From JAQGMV01 sp046597455 (GTDB lineage: Bacteria; Pseudomonadota; Gammaproteobacteria; Burkholderiales; SG8-41): DNA of 59,507 nucleotides. Under the pieces are notes generated by a model. That model worked only from the letters and a program-made list of their open reading frames with translations. It had not been told where the DNA came from and searched no databases. Shown here one piece after another: positions 36,452 to 44,649 of this stretch. The position numbers and the translations under genes are program-made. Location: positions 1 to 59,507 of the forward strand of contig JBKJKJ010000400.1 in the NCBI GenBank assembly GCA_046597455.1, given 5' to 3'. Position 1 is the stretch's first letter. Every line of letters begins with the position of its first letter.

Positions 36452-37998
36452 GGGCGCTGCCTCGCGAGGGTCGCGCGTACGACAGCGGCGTCGCTGTAGG
36501 GATGCTTCACGCCGCCGATCTCCTGATACTGCTCGTGACCTTTGCCTGCGACCAGTACCAGGTCGCCCGGGCGGGCACGGCGCACAGCGCAATCGATTGC
36601 CCGCGTGCGATCGGCCACCACGGCGCATTCCCGAGTCACGCCCTCCAGTATGTCCGTGATGATGGCCTGCGGATCTTCGGTGCGCGGATTGTCACTCGTC
36701 ACGATGACGTCGTCGGCAAGCTCGCTGGCGATGCGCCCCATGAGCGGACGTTTGCCGCGGTCGCGATCACCGCCACACCCGAAAACGCAAACCAGTCTGC
36801 CTTTACGCGCTGCGGACGCCTGGATCAGCTCGCGCATCGCGCGCAGCACGTTCTCCAGGGCGTCGGGCGTGTGAGCGTAATCGACGACGACGAGCGGCCG
36901 GCGTCCGCCGCCGTAGCGTTCGGTGCGCCCGGGGACCGGGCGGACTTTCTGCAGGACGGCGATCGAATCTTCCAGTGAATGATCACTCGCGAGCAGCACT
37001 GCCAGCGTCCCCAGGAGATTCGCCGCGTTGAAGCGGCCGATGAGCGGGCTTTCGAGCGAGCCGATTCCCCACGGCGTCGCGACGTCGAAAGCCAGACCGC
37101 CGGATCCCATGCGCAGATTGCGGCCGGTGACACGCGGAATGCGCCGCCCGCGAAGCGTTGGCGGCAGCGCGCGACCGAAGCCGTAGCCTAGGGGCTGCAC
37201 GCCGCGCGCTTGCGTCGTCTCGACAAGCTCGGCACCGAAGGTGTCGTCGAGATTGAGCACCGCATACTTCAGGCCCGGAAACCTGAACAGGCGCGCTTTC
37301 GCCGCACGATAATTGCGCATCGTCCGGTGATAATCGAGATGGTCCCGCGTGAGGTTGGTGAAGAGCGCGACGTCGAACTCGACACCCGACACCCGGTCCT
37401 GCGCAAGGCCGTGAGACGAGACTTCCATGCTCACCGCCCGCGCCCGCTGCCGCACGAAGTCGCGCAGCCGCGCTTGCAGCCACACCGCGTCCGGCGTCGT
37501 ATTCCCGATCGGTTCGAGCTTCCCGGGCCAACCGCTGCCGAGGGTGCCAACGACACCGCATTTGCGCCGCAATCGCGTGAGCGCCTGCGCGACCCAGTGG
37601 CTGCACGAGGTCTTGCCGTTGGTGCCCGTAACGCCGACCATCCACAACCGCGAGCTCGGCCGCCCGTAGACTTCGCTCGCGATGGTGCCCGCGTGCTTCT
37701 TGAGATCCTCGACAGGCGCGTTTCTGACCGTCCAGGCGGCGCGCCAGCGGAAATGCCGACGTTCCCAAAGCACCGACGCCGCGCCGCGCTCGATCGCCTG
37801 CGCAATGAACGTGCGGCCGTCGAGCGCTTCTCCAGGGTAGGCGACAAAGGTATCTCCCGGCAGCACGTGCCGGCTGTCGGAGACGAGGTGTGACATGCCG
37901 AGCGACTCGAGCGCGCGCGTATCCACGGCGCGCAGTCCCGCACGCACACTCGCCGGACGCCGGATACCGGCTGCCCGAATGCTCCCCGCGGCGCTCAC
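36448..37998 (-). CDS. murE: UDP-MurNAc-dipeptide--meso-DAP ligase MurE
   Basis: 516 residues, GTG start overlapping the ftsI stop. The ATP loop GVTGTNGKTSCSHWVAQAL and the specificity motif VTSDNPRTEDP are present; the DNPR form means it adds meso-diaminopimelate, as in Gram-negative bacteria. The first 30 residues (Arg/Ala-rich) are slightly longer than in E. coli. Confidence 0.97.
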   Translation of the reverse strand: MSAAGSIRAAGIRRPASVRAGLRAVDTRALESLGMSHLVSDSRHVLPGDTFVAYPGEALDGRTFIAQAIERGAASVLWERRHFRWRAAWTVRNAPVEDLKKHAGTIASEVYGRPSSRLWMVGVTGTNGKTSCSHWVAQALTRLRRKCGVVGTLGSGWPGKLEPIGNTTPDAVWLQARLRDFVRQRARAVSMEVSSHGLAQDRVSGVEFDVALFTNLTRDHLDYHRTMRNYRAAKARLFRFPGLKYAVLNLDDTFGAELVETTQARGVQPLGYGFGRALPPTLRGRRIPRVTGRNLRMGSGGLAFDVATPWGIGSLESPLIGRFNAANLLGTLAVLLASDHSLEDSIAVLQKVRPVPGRTERYGGGRRPLVVVDYAHTPDALENVLRAMRELIQASAARKGRLVCVFGCGGDRDRGKRPLMGRIASELADDVIVTSDNPRTEDPQAIITDILEGVTRECAVVADRTRAIDCAVRRARPGDLVLVAGKGHEQYQEIGGVKHPYSDAAVVRATLARQRP

Positions 37999-39725
37999 AC
38001 TTCCTCCTTCACTTCAGGCGCGTTCGGCGGCGGCAGCACGACGTTGTCTACGGGCGCATCCGGCGCCACTCCCATCAGACGTAACGCGCCCGCCATCACC
38101 TGGCTGAATACAGGTGCAGCCACGGCCCCGCCGTAATACTGACCGGCGGAAGGCTCGTCGATCATCACGGCGACGATCAGACGCGGATGCGAGGCCGGCG
38201 CGAGTCCGATGAATGAGGAGACGTATTTGTTCGTATATCCGCGACCTTCGAGCTTGTGCGCGGTTCCGGTCTTGCCGCCGACACGGTAGCCGGCGATTTG
38301 CGCTTTCGGGGCCGTGCCGCCGGGCTGCACGGCGAGCTCGAGCATGGCGCGCAGCGATCGCGCCGTCTGGGGTTTCAACACACGCGACACCTCGGGCGGC
38401 GCGTCGCGCTTCACGAGCGTGAGCGGAACCAGGTCGCCGTCGGTCGCGAATATGGTGTAAGCCCGGGCGAGCTGAAGTAATGAAACGGAGATGCCGTGAC
38501 CGTAGGACATGGTCGCCTGCTCGATCGGCTTCCACGTCGCAAACGCACGAAGCTTGCCCGCGACTTCTCCCGGAAAACCCGAATCCGGCGGCGTGCCGAA
38601 ACCGACCGCGCGAAAAAGCTTCCACATCGTCTCGGGAGGCAGCGCGAGCGCCATTTTGGCGGCGCCGACGTTCGAAGACTTCTGGATGACCTGCATCACG
38701 CTCAGCGCACCGTATGCGTGAGCGTCGTGTATGGTGCGATTGCCGATGGTCAGCGAGCCCGGCGCGGTTTGAATCACCGTTTCGGGCTTCACGACTCCCG
38801 CTTCTATGGCAGTCGCCACGGTGAAAGGCTTGAGCGTGGAGCCCGGCTCGAAGAGATCGGTGACCGCGCGGTTACGCGTGCGCTTCGGATCGAACTTGCC
38901 CCGATTGTTGGGGTTGTAAGTCGGCAGGTTCGCCATGGCGAGAATTTCGCCGGTCTGCGCATCGAGCACGACGATGCCGCCCGCTTTGGCGCGATGCTCG
39001 GCAACGGCGGACTTGAGCTCCCGGAAAGCCAGATGCTGAATGCGGGCGTTGATCGACAACGCAAGCTTGGCGCCGTCCTGCGGCTTGCGGATGCTCTCGA
39101 CGTCTTCGATGATGTGCCCGCGGCGATCCTTGATCACCCGGCGGCTGCCCGGTCTTCCCGTCAGGTCCGAGTCGAATGCGAGCTCGAGCGCTTCCTGGCC
39201 TTTTTCGTCGATGTCGGTAAAGCCGATGAGATGCGCCATCATTTCGCCGGCCGGGTAATAGCGCCGGTATTCGCGCTGCAGGAACACCCCGGGGATGTTC
39301 AGCTCGACGATCTTCGCCGCCTCCTCGGGCGGGAGCTGGCGTTTCAGATAAACGAAGTCGCGTTTGCTGTCGGCCAGACGTCGAGTCACTTCTTTGGGGT
39401 CCATCTCGAGCAATCGCGCGAGCTTGGCGAGCTGAGCGGATGACATTGCCGTGTCCGACGGGCTCGCCGCGACCGACTCTACCGGCGTCGAGATGGCAAG
39501 CGGCTCGCTGTTGCGATCGACGATCATCCCGCGCGTCGCGCTCAGCGAGAGCACGCGCGAATAGCGCGACTCCCCTTTGGCCTGGAGAAAATCGTTGTGC
39601 AGGCCCTGCAGATAGACCGCGCGAAGGGTGAGCGCGATGAACCAGCCTATGAGCCCGATCAGGAGCAGGCGCGAACGCCAGGGCGAAAACTTCAGCGCCA
39701 GCGCCGGAGAAGCGGCCGCTCTCAC
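37995..39725 (-). CDS. ftsI: Septal transpeptidase FtsI (PBP3)
   Basis: 576 residues. GTG start at 39725 overlapping the ftsL stop (GTGA). N-terminal membrane helix (LLLIGLIGWFIALTLRAVYL), pedestal domain and class B transpeptidase domain with the active-site motifs STLK (in EPGSTLKPFTVA), SSN (in KSSNVGAAKMAL) and KTGT (in VGGKTGTAHKLEG). It cross-links peptidoglycan at the septum together with FtsW. Confidence 0.96.
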   Translation of the reverse strand: MRAAASPALALKFSPWRSRLLLIGLIGWFIALTLRAVYLQGLHNDFLQAKGESRYSRVLSLSATRGMIVDRNSEPLAISTPVESVAASPSDTAMSSAQLAKLARLLEMDPKEVTRRLADSKRDFVYLKRQLPPEEAAKIVELNIPGVFLQREYRRYYPAGEMMAHLIGFTDIDEKGQEALELAFDSDLTGRPGSRRVIKDRRGHIIEDVESIRKPQDGAKLALSINARIQHLAFRELKSAVAEHRAKAGGIVVLDAQTGEILAMANLPTYNPNNRGKFDPKRTRNRAVTDLFEPGSTLKPFTVATAIEAGVVKPETVIQTAPGSLTIGNRTIHDAHAYGALSVMQVIQKSSNVGAAKMALALPPETMWKLFRAVGFGTPPDSGFPGEVAGKLRAFATWKPIEQATMSYGHGISVSLLQLARAYTIFATDGDLVPLTLVKRDAPPEVSRVLKPQTARSLRAMLELAVQPGGTAPKAQIAGYRVGGKTGTAHKLEGRGYTNKYVSSFIGLAPASHPRLIVAVMIDEPSAGQYYGGAVAAPVFSQVMAGALRLMGVAPDAPVDNVVLPPPNAPEVKEEV

Positions 39726-40003
39726 CGCGGCCCCGGTCCGGCGGCCGGCCCGACGAGCTGTACCCGCGAGGGCGGCGGAACACGCATCCCGAGGCTGCGC
39801 GCGGCGATTTTCTCGATCCGGGAGTGCATGGCCCAGGTGCTTTGCTCGAGCTGCAGCTGCCCCCACTCGATTTCGAACTGCTTCGCGTAGTCCTGCTCTT
39901 TCTGCAGCTCGACGTAGAGCTTGCGCGCCTGGTGCTGCGACGTGACCAGCATGAGACCACACGCGATCACGATCCCGAGCAGGATGAGATTGAGCCTGAT
40001 CAT
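39722..40003 (-). CDS. ftsL: Cell division protein FtsL
   Basis: 93 residues: a short N-terminus, one membrane helix (LNLILLGIVIACGLMLVTS) and a periplasmic coiled coil (ARKLYVELQKEQDYAKQFEI). FtsL forms a complex with FtsQ and FtsB that activates FtsWI. The ATG at 40003 lies 4 bp after the rsmH stop. Its stop overlaps the ftsI start. Confidence 0.93.
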   Translation of the reverse strand: MIRLNLILLGIVIACGLMLVTSQHQARKLYVELQKEQDYAKQFEIEWGQLQLEQSTWAMHSRIEKIAARSLGMRVPPPSRVQLVGPAAGPGPR

Positions 40004-40007
40004 GAGC

Positions 40008-40940
40008 TCAGGCCGCGGCTTTCGTTTTTTCCGCGACGCGCATGATGGCACTGCGCGCCCGCGGATTCGCAGCGACCTCCGCTTCAGAGGGCCGGCGCGC
40101 CTTGCCCACGATGCGCATCCTGGGCTCGGGCAGATCGCGCGCACGCACCGCCAGGCGAGGCGGCAGGGAGTCGGCGCGCGAATGTTCGCGCAGGAACCGT
40201 TTGACGATACGGTCCTCGAGCGAATGGAAGCTGATCACGACCAGCCTGCCCCCGGGCTCGAGGAGCTCCAGGCATTGCGGCAGGACTAGCGAGAGCTCTT
40301 CAAGCTCCTGATTGACGTGAATCCGTACAGCCTGGAAGGTGCGCGTCGCCGGGTCCTGACGTGGCTCGCGCGTGGGAACGGCTTCTGCCACGAGCGCGGC
40401 AAGTTGTCGTGTGGTGCCCAGAGGTCCCCGCGCTCGAGCCGCAACAATCGCTGCTGCAATCTGTTTAGCAAACCGTTCTTCGCCATAATTTCTGATTACC
40501 TCCCGAATTTCAGATTCAGCCGCAGCAGAGAGCCACTCGGCCGCAGTCGATCCTGTTGTTGTGTCCATGCGCATATCGAGCGGCGCATCCTGTCTGAAGC
40601 TGAATCCGCGCGCCCCCTGGTCGAGCTGCGGCGAGGAGAGCCCCAGGTCGAGAAGGATGCCGTGCACGCGCGGGATGCCGAGCCTGGAGAGCAGCTCGCA
40701 CAGCCGCCCGAATGCGCCGTGCACGATCGTGAATCGGGAATCGGTGATCTGCGCCGCCGCGCTCACCGCTGCGGGATCGCGGTCGAGCGCGATGAGCCGC
40801 CCCCGCGGGCCCAGCTGCTCGAGAATGAGCCGGCTGTGACCGCCCCGCCCGAACGTGCAGTCGACGTAGACACCCGCTTGCCCGACTGCGAGATCGTCCA
40901 CGGCTTCGCGCAGGAGGACCGGCGCGTGTGCGTCGCTCAC
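40008..40940 (-). CDS. rsmH: 16S rRNA (cytosine1402-N4)-methyltransferase RsmH
   Basis: 310 residues, GTG start overlapping the mraZ stop (GTGA). The opening HAPVLLREAVDDL, the SAM-binding DCTFGRGGHSRLIL and GILLDLGLSSPQLD, and VISFHSLEDRIVKRFLREHS are the family signatures. It methylates C1402 in the ribosomal P site. It is second in the dcw cluster, as usual. Confidence 0.97.
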   Translation of the reverse strand: MSDAHAPVLLREAVDDLAVGQAGVYVDCTFGRGGHSRLILEQLGPRGRLIALDRDPAAVSAAAQITDSRFTIVHGAFGRLCELLSRLGIPRVHGILLDLGLSSPQLDQGARGFSFRQDAPLDMRMDTTTGSTAAEWLSAAAESEIREVIRNYGEERFAKQIAAAIVAARARGPLGTTRQLAALVAEAVPTREPRQDPATRTFQAVRIHVNQELEELSLVLPQCLELLEPGGRLVVISFHSLEDRIVKRFLREHSRADSLPPRLAVRARDLPEPRMRIVGKARRPSEAEVAANPRARSAIMRVAEKTKAAA

Positions 40941-41383
40941 AGCGAAAAACCCTCGAGCTCCGGCGGCAGGCTGCCGGCGGTCAAAGCGCCCGCCTTCGCA
41001 ATCGTCTGCTCCCAATGCTCTTTGTGCCACAGCTCGAATTTTTTACCTTGCCCCACCAGCACGACGGCTTTATCGAGCTCCGCGTACTCGCGCAGCGCCG
41101 GCGAAATGAGCACGCGCCCGGCCCCATCCATATCCACGTCGACGGCAAAACCGATTAACCGCCGCTGCAGCTCGCGAACGCGGGGATCCAGATTCGAGAG
41201 CCCTTCGAGCTTCTGCTGGATCAACTCCCAGTCAGGCAGCGGATAGACGAGCAGGCAGCGGTCGGCATCGGCGGTGATCACCAAATGGCCGGCACAGCGC
41301 TCCAGGAGGGCGTCGCGATGCCTTGCCGGCACCGCAAGCCTGCCTTTAACGTCCAGATTTAATTGTGAAATGCCGCGAAACAC
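40937..41383 (-). CDS. mraZ: Transcriptional regulator MraZ
   Basis: 148 residues from the GTG at 41383 (FRGISQLNLDVKGRLAVPAR), with a GGGAG site 5 nt upstream; earlier in-frame starts would add residues without homology. Two AbrB-like SpoVT domains are seen (DVKGRLAVPARHRD and DMDGAGRVLISPALRE). MraZ binds repeated GTGGG boxes in its own promoter and represses the dcw cluster. Three such boxes lie 54-83 bp upstream. Confidence 0.96.
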   Translation of the reverse strand: MFRGISQLNLDVKGRLAVPARHRDALLERCAGHLVITADADRCLLVYPLPDWELIQQKLEGLSNLDPRVRELQRRLIGFAVDVDMDGAGRVLISPALREYAELDKAVVLVGQGKKFELWHKEHWEQTIAKAGALTAGSLPPELEGFSL

Positions 41384-41436
41384 GAGCTCCCTCACCCAGG
41401 GGATACGGCGGCGCGTCCCAGACACTGGGGTCGACG

Positions 41437-41466
41437 CTTCTCCCACTTTCTACCACTTCGTCCCAC
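41437..41466 (-). promoter_or_regulatory. Three MraZ boxes (10-bp direct repeats)
   Basis: On the minus strand, GTGGGACGAA, GTGGTAGAAA and GTGGGAGAAG follow each other without gaps. This matches the known MraZ operator pattern of GTGGG/TGGG repeats every 10 bp, placed directly after the -10 element so that MraZ would block transcription starts. The middle box carries GTGGT instead of GTGGG. Confidence 0.85.
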
Positions 41467-41493
41467 TATATTGAAACTGCAAGGGAGGGTCAA
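41465..41493 (-). promoter_or_regulatory. Sigma-70 promoter of the dcw cluster
   Basis: Minus strand: -35 TTGACC (41488-41493), 17-bp spacer, -10 TATAGT (41465-41470). The -10 touches the first MraZ box. It is the best promoter match noticed in the window and fits the main dcw promoter Pmra. The remaining 41494-41716 region shows no other gene. Confidence 0.85.
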
Positions 41494-41716
41494 GCGCTAT
41501 TTGGGCTTTTTCTGGTTTTCCGACAATGACTTATGGGATCTTGCTTGCCTGATTTCACAAACCGAAAAAAGAAAAATCTCTTTTGTCCATGCCGGGCAAA
41601 CCGCTAAGGGCCGTACTTAAAGTAGAACCTTAAGTACCGAGAGGTGGGAAATTCAGATGGCACAGGAAAACGCCGCCGGACGCCGCCGGAAGACGAAGAA
41701 CAAGAATAAAAAGAAA

Positions 41717-42213
41717 CGAAGCCGGCCGATAAGCCGGGTTCTGTCGTGGACAGTCATTCCTCTGGGCCCTGGATTACTCCAAAGGCTCAAGCCACCTACC
41801 CGCGAGCTCGGCGGGTCGCGTCATCGCTCGCCTATTTGGTGTTGCTCCCGGTGGAGGTTGCCGCGTTTCACCCTTACTCCGATCCGCTTTGCAGCAAACC
41901 CGAGCAAGACTCGTCTCTGTGGCCCTGTTCCTCACCTTCGTCGCACAACTCGCTCGCATCGAGCCCGAGCGCGTCACCGCGCCCTTCCCGAATACGAGAC
42001 TTGGCTGCTTGCGGCAGTCCTCGGGCCGGATGATCCGCGTTACCGCGCCCATCCATATGAGTAATGCCGTTGCGCAGCAAAGCCCATGCGCCTTATAGCG
42101 GGCGGGAGTTACCCGCCACCGTACCCTGCGGAGCCCGGACTTTCCTCTACGCACGGAGCGGCGTGAACAACGCCGGTTAAACCCGTGCGCAGCGACTGTC
42201 TAGCCAGCTTCGC
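41717..42213 (-). ncRNA. rnpB: RNase P RNA (class A) with enlarged P9 region
   Basis: The catalytic RNA that trims tRNA 5' ends. Minus-strand landmarks: 5' GAAGCTGGCTAGACAGTCGC; CR-I GAGGAAAGTCCGGGCTCC; P8 hairpin GGCGGGTAACTCCCGCC (42101-42117); GGCCACAGAGACGAGTC; AGGGTGAAACGCGGCAACC; AAATAGGC; and the 3' block AGAACCCGGCTTATCGGCC pairing with the 5' end. At about 497 nt it is far longer than typical proteobacterial rnpB (about 340-400). The extra length lies between P8 and the ACAGAGACGAG block (41931-42100), where relatives have a hairpin of under 25 nt. The ends are estimates (within a few bases). Confidence 0.95.
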
Positions 42214-42219
42214 AACGCT

Positions 42220-42225
42220 ATTGTA
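42220..42225 (-). promoter_or_regulatory. -10 element of the rnpB promoter
   Basis: TACAAT on the minus strand, ending 6 bp before the predicted RNA 5' end at about 42213, a correct distance for a start site. No strong -35 box is visible. Confidence 0.55.
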
Positions 42226-42319
42226 CGCGTCAGGCGCACCAAAGGGTTTCGGGTTGCGCCCAGCAGGTTTAGAGTGGCAACCATCAGCCGGCACTCAGGC
42301 CGGCCAGACGGAGGATTCC

Positions 42320-42838
42320 ATGCTGATGCGGCGTAGGCTCTACTTCGTTCTTCCGGATGCCGATAGCGCGCGCGCGATGCTCAACGAATGCCTGCTCGCG
42401 CGCATCGAGTGCAGACACATCCACTTCCTGTCGAAACGCGATTCGCTTCCTGATGACCTTCCCCAGGCGAACGTCCTGCAAAAGACGGATATCGTCCACG
42501 GGGCGCAATTGGGCATCGGGATCGGCGGGATCGTCGGCGCGGTTGCCGGGGTGTTCCTGGTGTTCTTTCCGCCGGAAGGCATCACGCTCAAGTTCGTCAC
42601 CATACTCATCATCGCCCTCGGCGGCGCGCTGTTCGGCGCGTGGGCTTCGAGCATGGTCGCAAGCTCGGTGCCGAACTCGAGGCTCAAAGGCTTCGAGCGC
42701 GATATGGAAGACGGCAAAGTGCTGATGATGGTGGACGTGCCGATGCGGCGCGTTCAGGACATCCGCGATCTCATCGCGCGACGGCACCCGGAAGCACTGT
42801 CTGGGGGCGTCGAGCCGACGATCCCCGCTTTTCCGTAA
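42320..42838 (+). CDS. DUF1269-type membrane protein
   Basis: 172 residues; the ATG at 42320 has a GGAGG site upstream. Two hydrophobic helices with Gly-rich faces (IGIGGIVGAVAGVFLVFFPP and FVTILIIALGGALFGAWASS) sit in the middle of a soluble alpha/beta sequence. The pattern fits DUF1269-type proteins, whose function is unknown. It stands alone between rnpB and the ChaC-like gene, which is convergent (15-bp gap). Confidence 0.75.
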   Translation: MLMRRRLYFVLPDADSARAMLNECLLARIECRHIHFLSKRDSLPDDLPQANVLQKTDIVHGAQLGIGIGGIVGAVAGVFLVFFPPEGITLKFVTILIIALGGALFGAWASSMVASSVPNSRLKGFERDMEDGKVLMMVDVPMRRVQDIRDLIARRHPEALSGGVEPTIPAFP

Positions 42839-42853
42839 GGGTGTCAGGCGTTA

Positions 42854-43450
42854 TCAGCGTCTCGGCAGCTGGAGCGCCTGCACTGCGTGCCGTAGCGCGT
42901 CGAGCCGGCGCTCACGGATGCCGATCGCGTCGAGGTGGCGCAGGGTGTTGAAGAGATAGTCCGCGTTCGGTCCACGCGCGCCGCTGCAGTCCGCGATCGT
43001 TCGCGCGACTTCAGGCAGCTCGAGCCGTCCGGCGTAACTCTCGTGCGCGCGATCGGCGACGAACGTGAGCGCGCTGACTTTTTCTCCACCCAGATCGACG
43101 TTCACGACTCGCGGGCTGTAGGCCAGCTCGGGCATCTCGCGCTCCCACAAATTCTGCAGCACGCAATCGACTTGTGCATCGGCCACCAGGAAGGCGATGC
43201 CGCGACAGCCCCCGCCGCGATCGAGGCCGAGCACGAGCCCCGGCAGCTCGGGCGTGCCGCGATATCGCGTGGAGAGCACACAGAACGAACGATGGTAGCC
43301 CCGCAGCCGCGCGGGCGCCGCGCGCAGGTATTCGAATCCCGGGTTCCACATGAGCGAGCCGTAACCGAAAATCCACAAGTCGCCGTGCGGTAACGGCGGG
43401 CAGCACGCATGCTCGACCTGGCGTGACTGCGGCTCGGAAAGATCGTTCAT
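42854..43450 (-). CDS. Gamma-glutamylcyclotransferase of the ChaC family
   Basis: 198 residues. The substrate loop FGYGSLMWNPGFEY and the ChaC-like VLGLDRGGGCRGIAFLV identify the family. ChaC enzymes split glutathione into 5-oxoproline and Cys-Gly. The probable catalytic Glu is in the LWEREM block. The protein is complete, with a short Pro/Cys-containing N-terminal extension. It lies downstream of pyrC on the same strand. Confidence 0.9.
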   Translation of the reverse strand: MNDLSEPQSRQVEHACCPPLPHGDLWIFGYGSLMWNPGFEYLRAAPARLRGYHRSFCVLSTRYRGTPELPGLVLGLDRGGGCRGIAFLVADAQVDCVLQNLWEREMPELAYSPRVVNVDLGGEKVSALTFVADRAHESYAGRLELPEVARTIADCSGARGPNADYLFNTLRHLDAIGIRERRLDALRHAVQALQLPRR

Positions 43451-43495
43451 AGATCGTTCATACGGTCGATTTAACGCTCCGCGGACCGCGGCGGC

Positions 43496-44527
43496 TTACA
43501 CGAGGCGCCATGCGACGTCCTCTCCGGCGCGAAACGGCACCAGGCGCTCGCCTCCGAACTCGAGTTCTTCAGGTATGCGCAGCGGCTGCTTCACGAGGGT
43601 GATGCGGGCCTCGTTGCGAGGCAGCCCGTAGAAATCGGCACCGAAGCCGCTGGCGAAGTTCTCCAGTTTGTCCAGCGCGCCCGCATTATCGAAGGCCTCG
43701 GCGTAGAGCTCGATGCCCGCACAGGCGGTGTAAATCCCGGCGCAGCCGCAGCTCGTTTCCTTGGTGTGACGCGCGTGCGGCGCGCTGTCAGTGCCGAGGA
43801 AAAACTTGCGGTTGCCGCTCGTCGCCGCCGCAACCAGCGCATCGCGGTGGGTTTCACGCTTGATCACCGGAAGACAATAGTAGTGCGGACGTATGCCACC
43901 GACGAGCATCGCATTGCGATTGAGGAGCAGGTGATGCGCGGTAATCGTCGCGGCGACGTTGTCCGGCGCCTCGCGCACGAAATCGGCGGCTTCGCGCGTG
44001 GTGATGTGCTCGACCACGATTTTCAGCGCTGGAAAGCGCGCTGCGAGCGGCTCCAGAACGCGTTCCAGGAAAACGCGTTCGCGATCGAAGATGTCGACCG
44101 CGGCATCGGTCACTTCGCCATGGACCAGCAGCGGCATGCCGTGCTCGGCCATCGCTTCGAATACCGGATAGCGGCCCACGAGGTCGGTGACACCCGAATC
44201 GGAGTTGGTGGTCGCCCCGGCCGGATAGTATTTCACCGCATGCACGGCGCCACTCGCTTTCGCGCGACCGATTTCCGCTGGTTGCGTCTTATCGGTCAGA
44301 TACAGCGTCATGAGCGGCTCGAAGCGCGCGCCCGCCGGCAGTGCCGCAACGATGCGCTCCCGGTAGGCCAGTGCGGCCTGCGTCGTGGCCACCGGCGGGC
44401 GCAGATTGGGCATGACGATGGCGCGGGCAAAACGCGTCGCCGTGTCGTGCAACACGGCGCGCATGTGCTCTGCATCCCGCAGGTGCAGGTGCCAGTCGTC
44501 GGGGCGGATAATGGTGATGCGTTGCAT
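43496..44527 (-). CDS. pyrC: Dihydroorotase (class II) PyrC
   Basis: 343 residues. PyrC closes carbamoyl-aspartate to dihydroorotate in pyrimidine synthesis. The metal-binding DDWHLHLRD is at the N-terminus; the active-site Lys is in VHAVKYYPAGATTNSD, further His ligands in PLLVHGE and VVEHITT, and the Asp in FLGTDSAPH. The start is a clear ATG. A GTGAGGC heptamer lies just upstream. Confidence 0.97.
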   Translation of the reverse strand: MQRITIIRPDDWHLHLRDAEHMRAVLHDTATRFARAIVMPNLRPPVATTQAALAYRERIVAALPAGARFEPLMTLYLTDKTQPAEIGRAKASGAVHAVKYYPAGATTNSDSGVTDLVGRYPVFEAMAEHGMPLLVHGEVTDAAVDIFDRERVFLERVLEPLAARFPALKIVVEHITTREAADFVREAPDNVAATITAHHLLLNRNAMLVGGIRPHYYCLPVIKRETHRDALVAAATSGNRKFFLGTDSAPHARHTKETSCGCAGIYTACAGIELYAEAFDNAGALDKLENFASGFGADFYGLPRNEARITLVKQPLRIPEELEFGGERLVPFRAGEDVAWRLV

Positions 44528-44531
44528 GATC

Positions 44532-44552
44532 GTAAGCGGTGAGGCGCGTCAC
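44532..44552. repeat. Degenerate heptamers upstream of pyrC
   Basis: GTAAGCG, GTGAGGC, GCGTCAC on the plus strand, immediately before the pyrC start on the minus strand. The remaining 44553-44649 region up to the rsmI stop shows nothing else. Confidence 0.5.
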
Positions 44553-44649
44553 TGCGACGCCAATGCCGAATGTTAATCGCGAATGTCAGTTTCTCCGGCG
44601 CTTTTTTTCGTCGCGTGTTTCATCGCACCGCCCGACTTCAAACGCAGAT

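Noticed and set aside
41657..42064. 135-codon basic protein with a possible ribosome-binding site
   Set aside because: Most of it is antisense to RNase P RNA, which explains the open frame. The Lys/Arg-rich start has no homology that I recognise.
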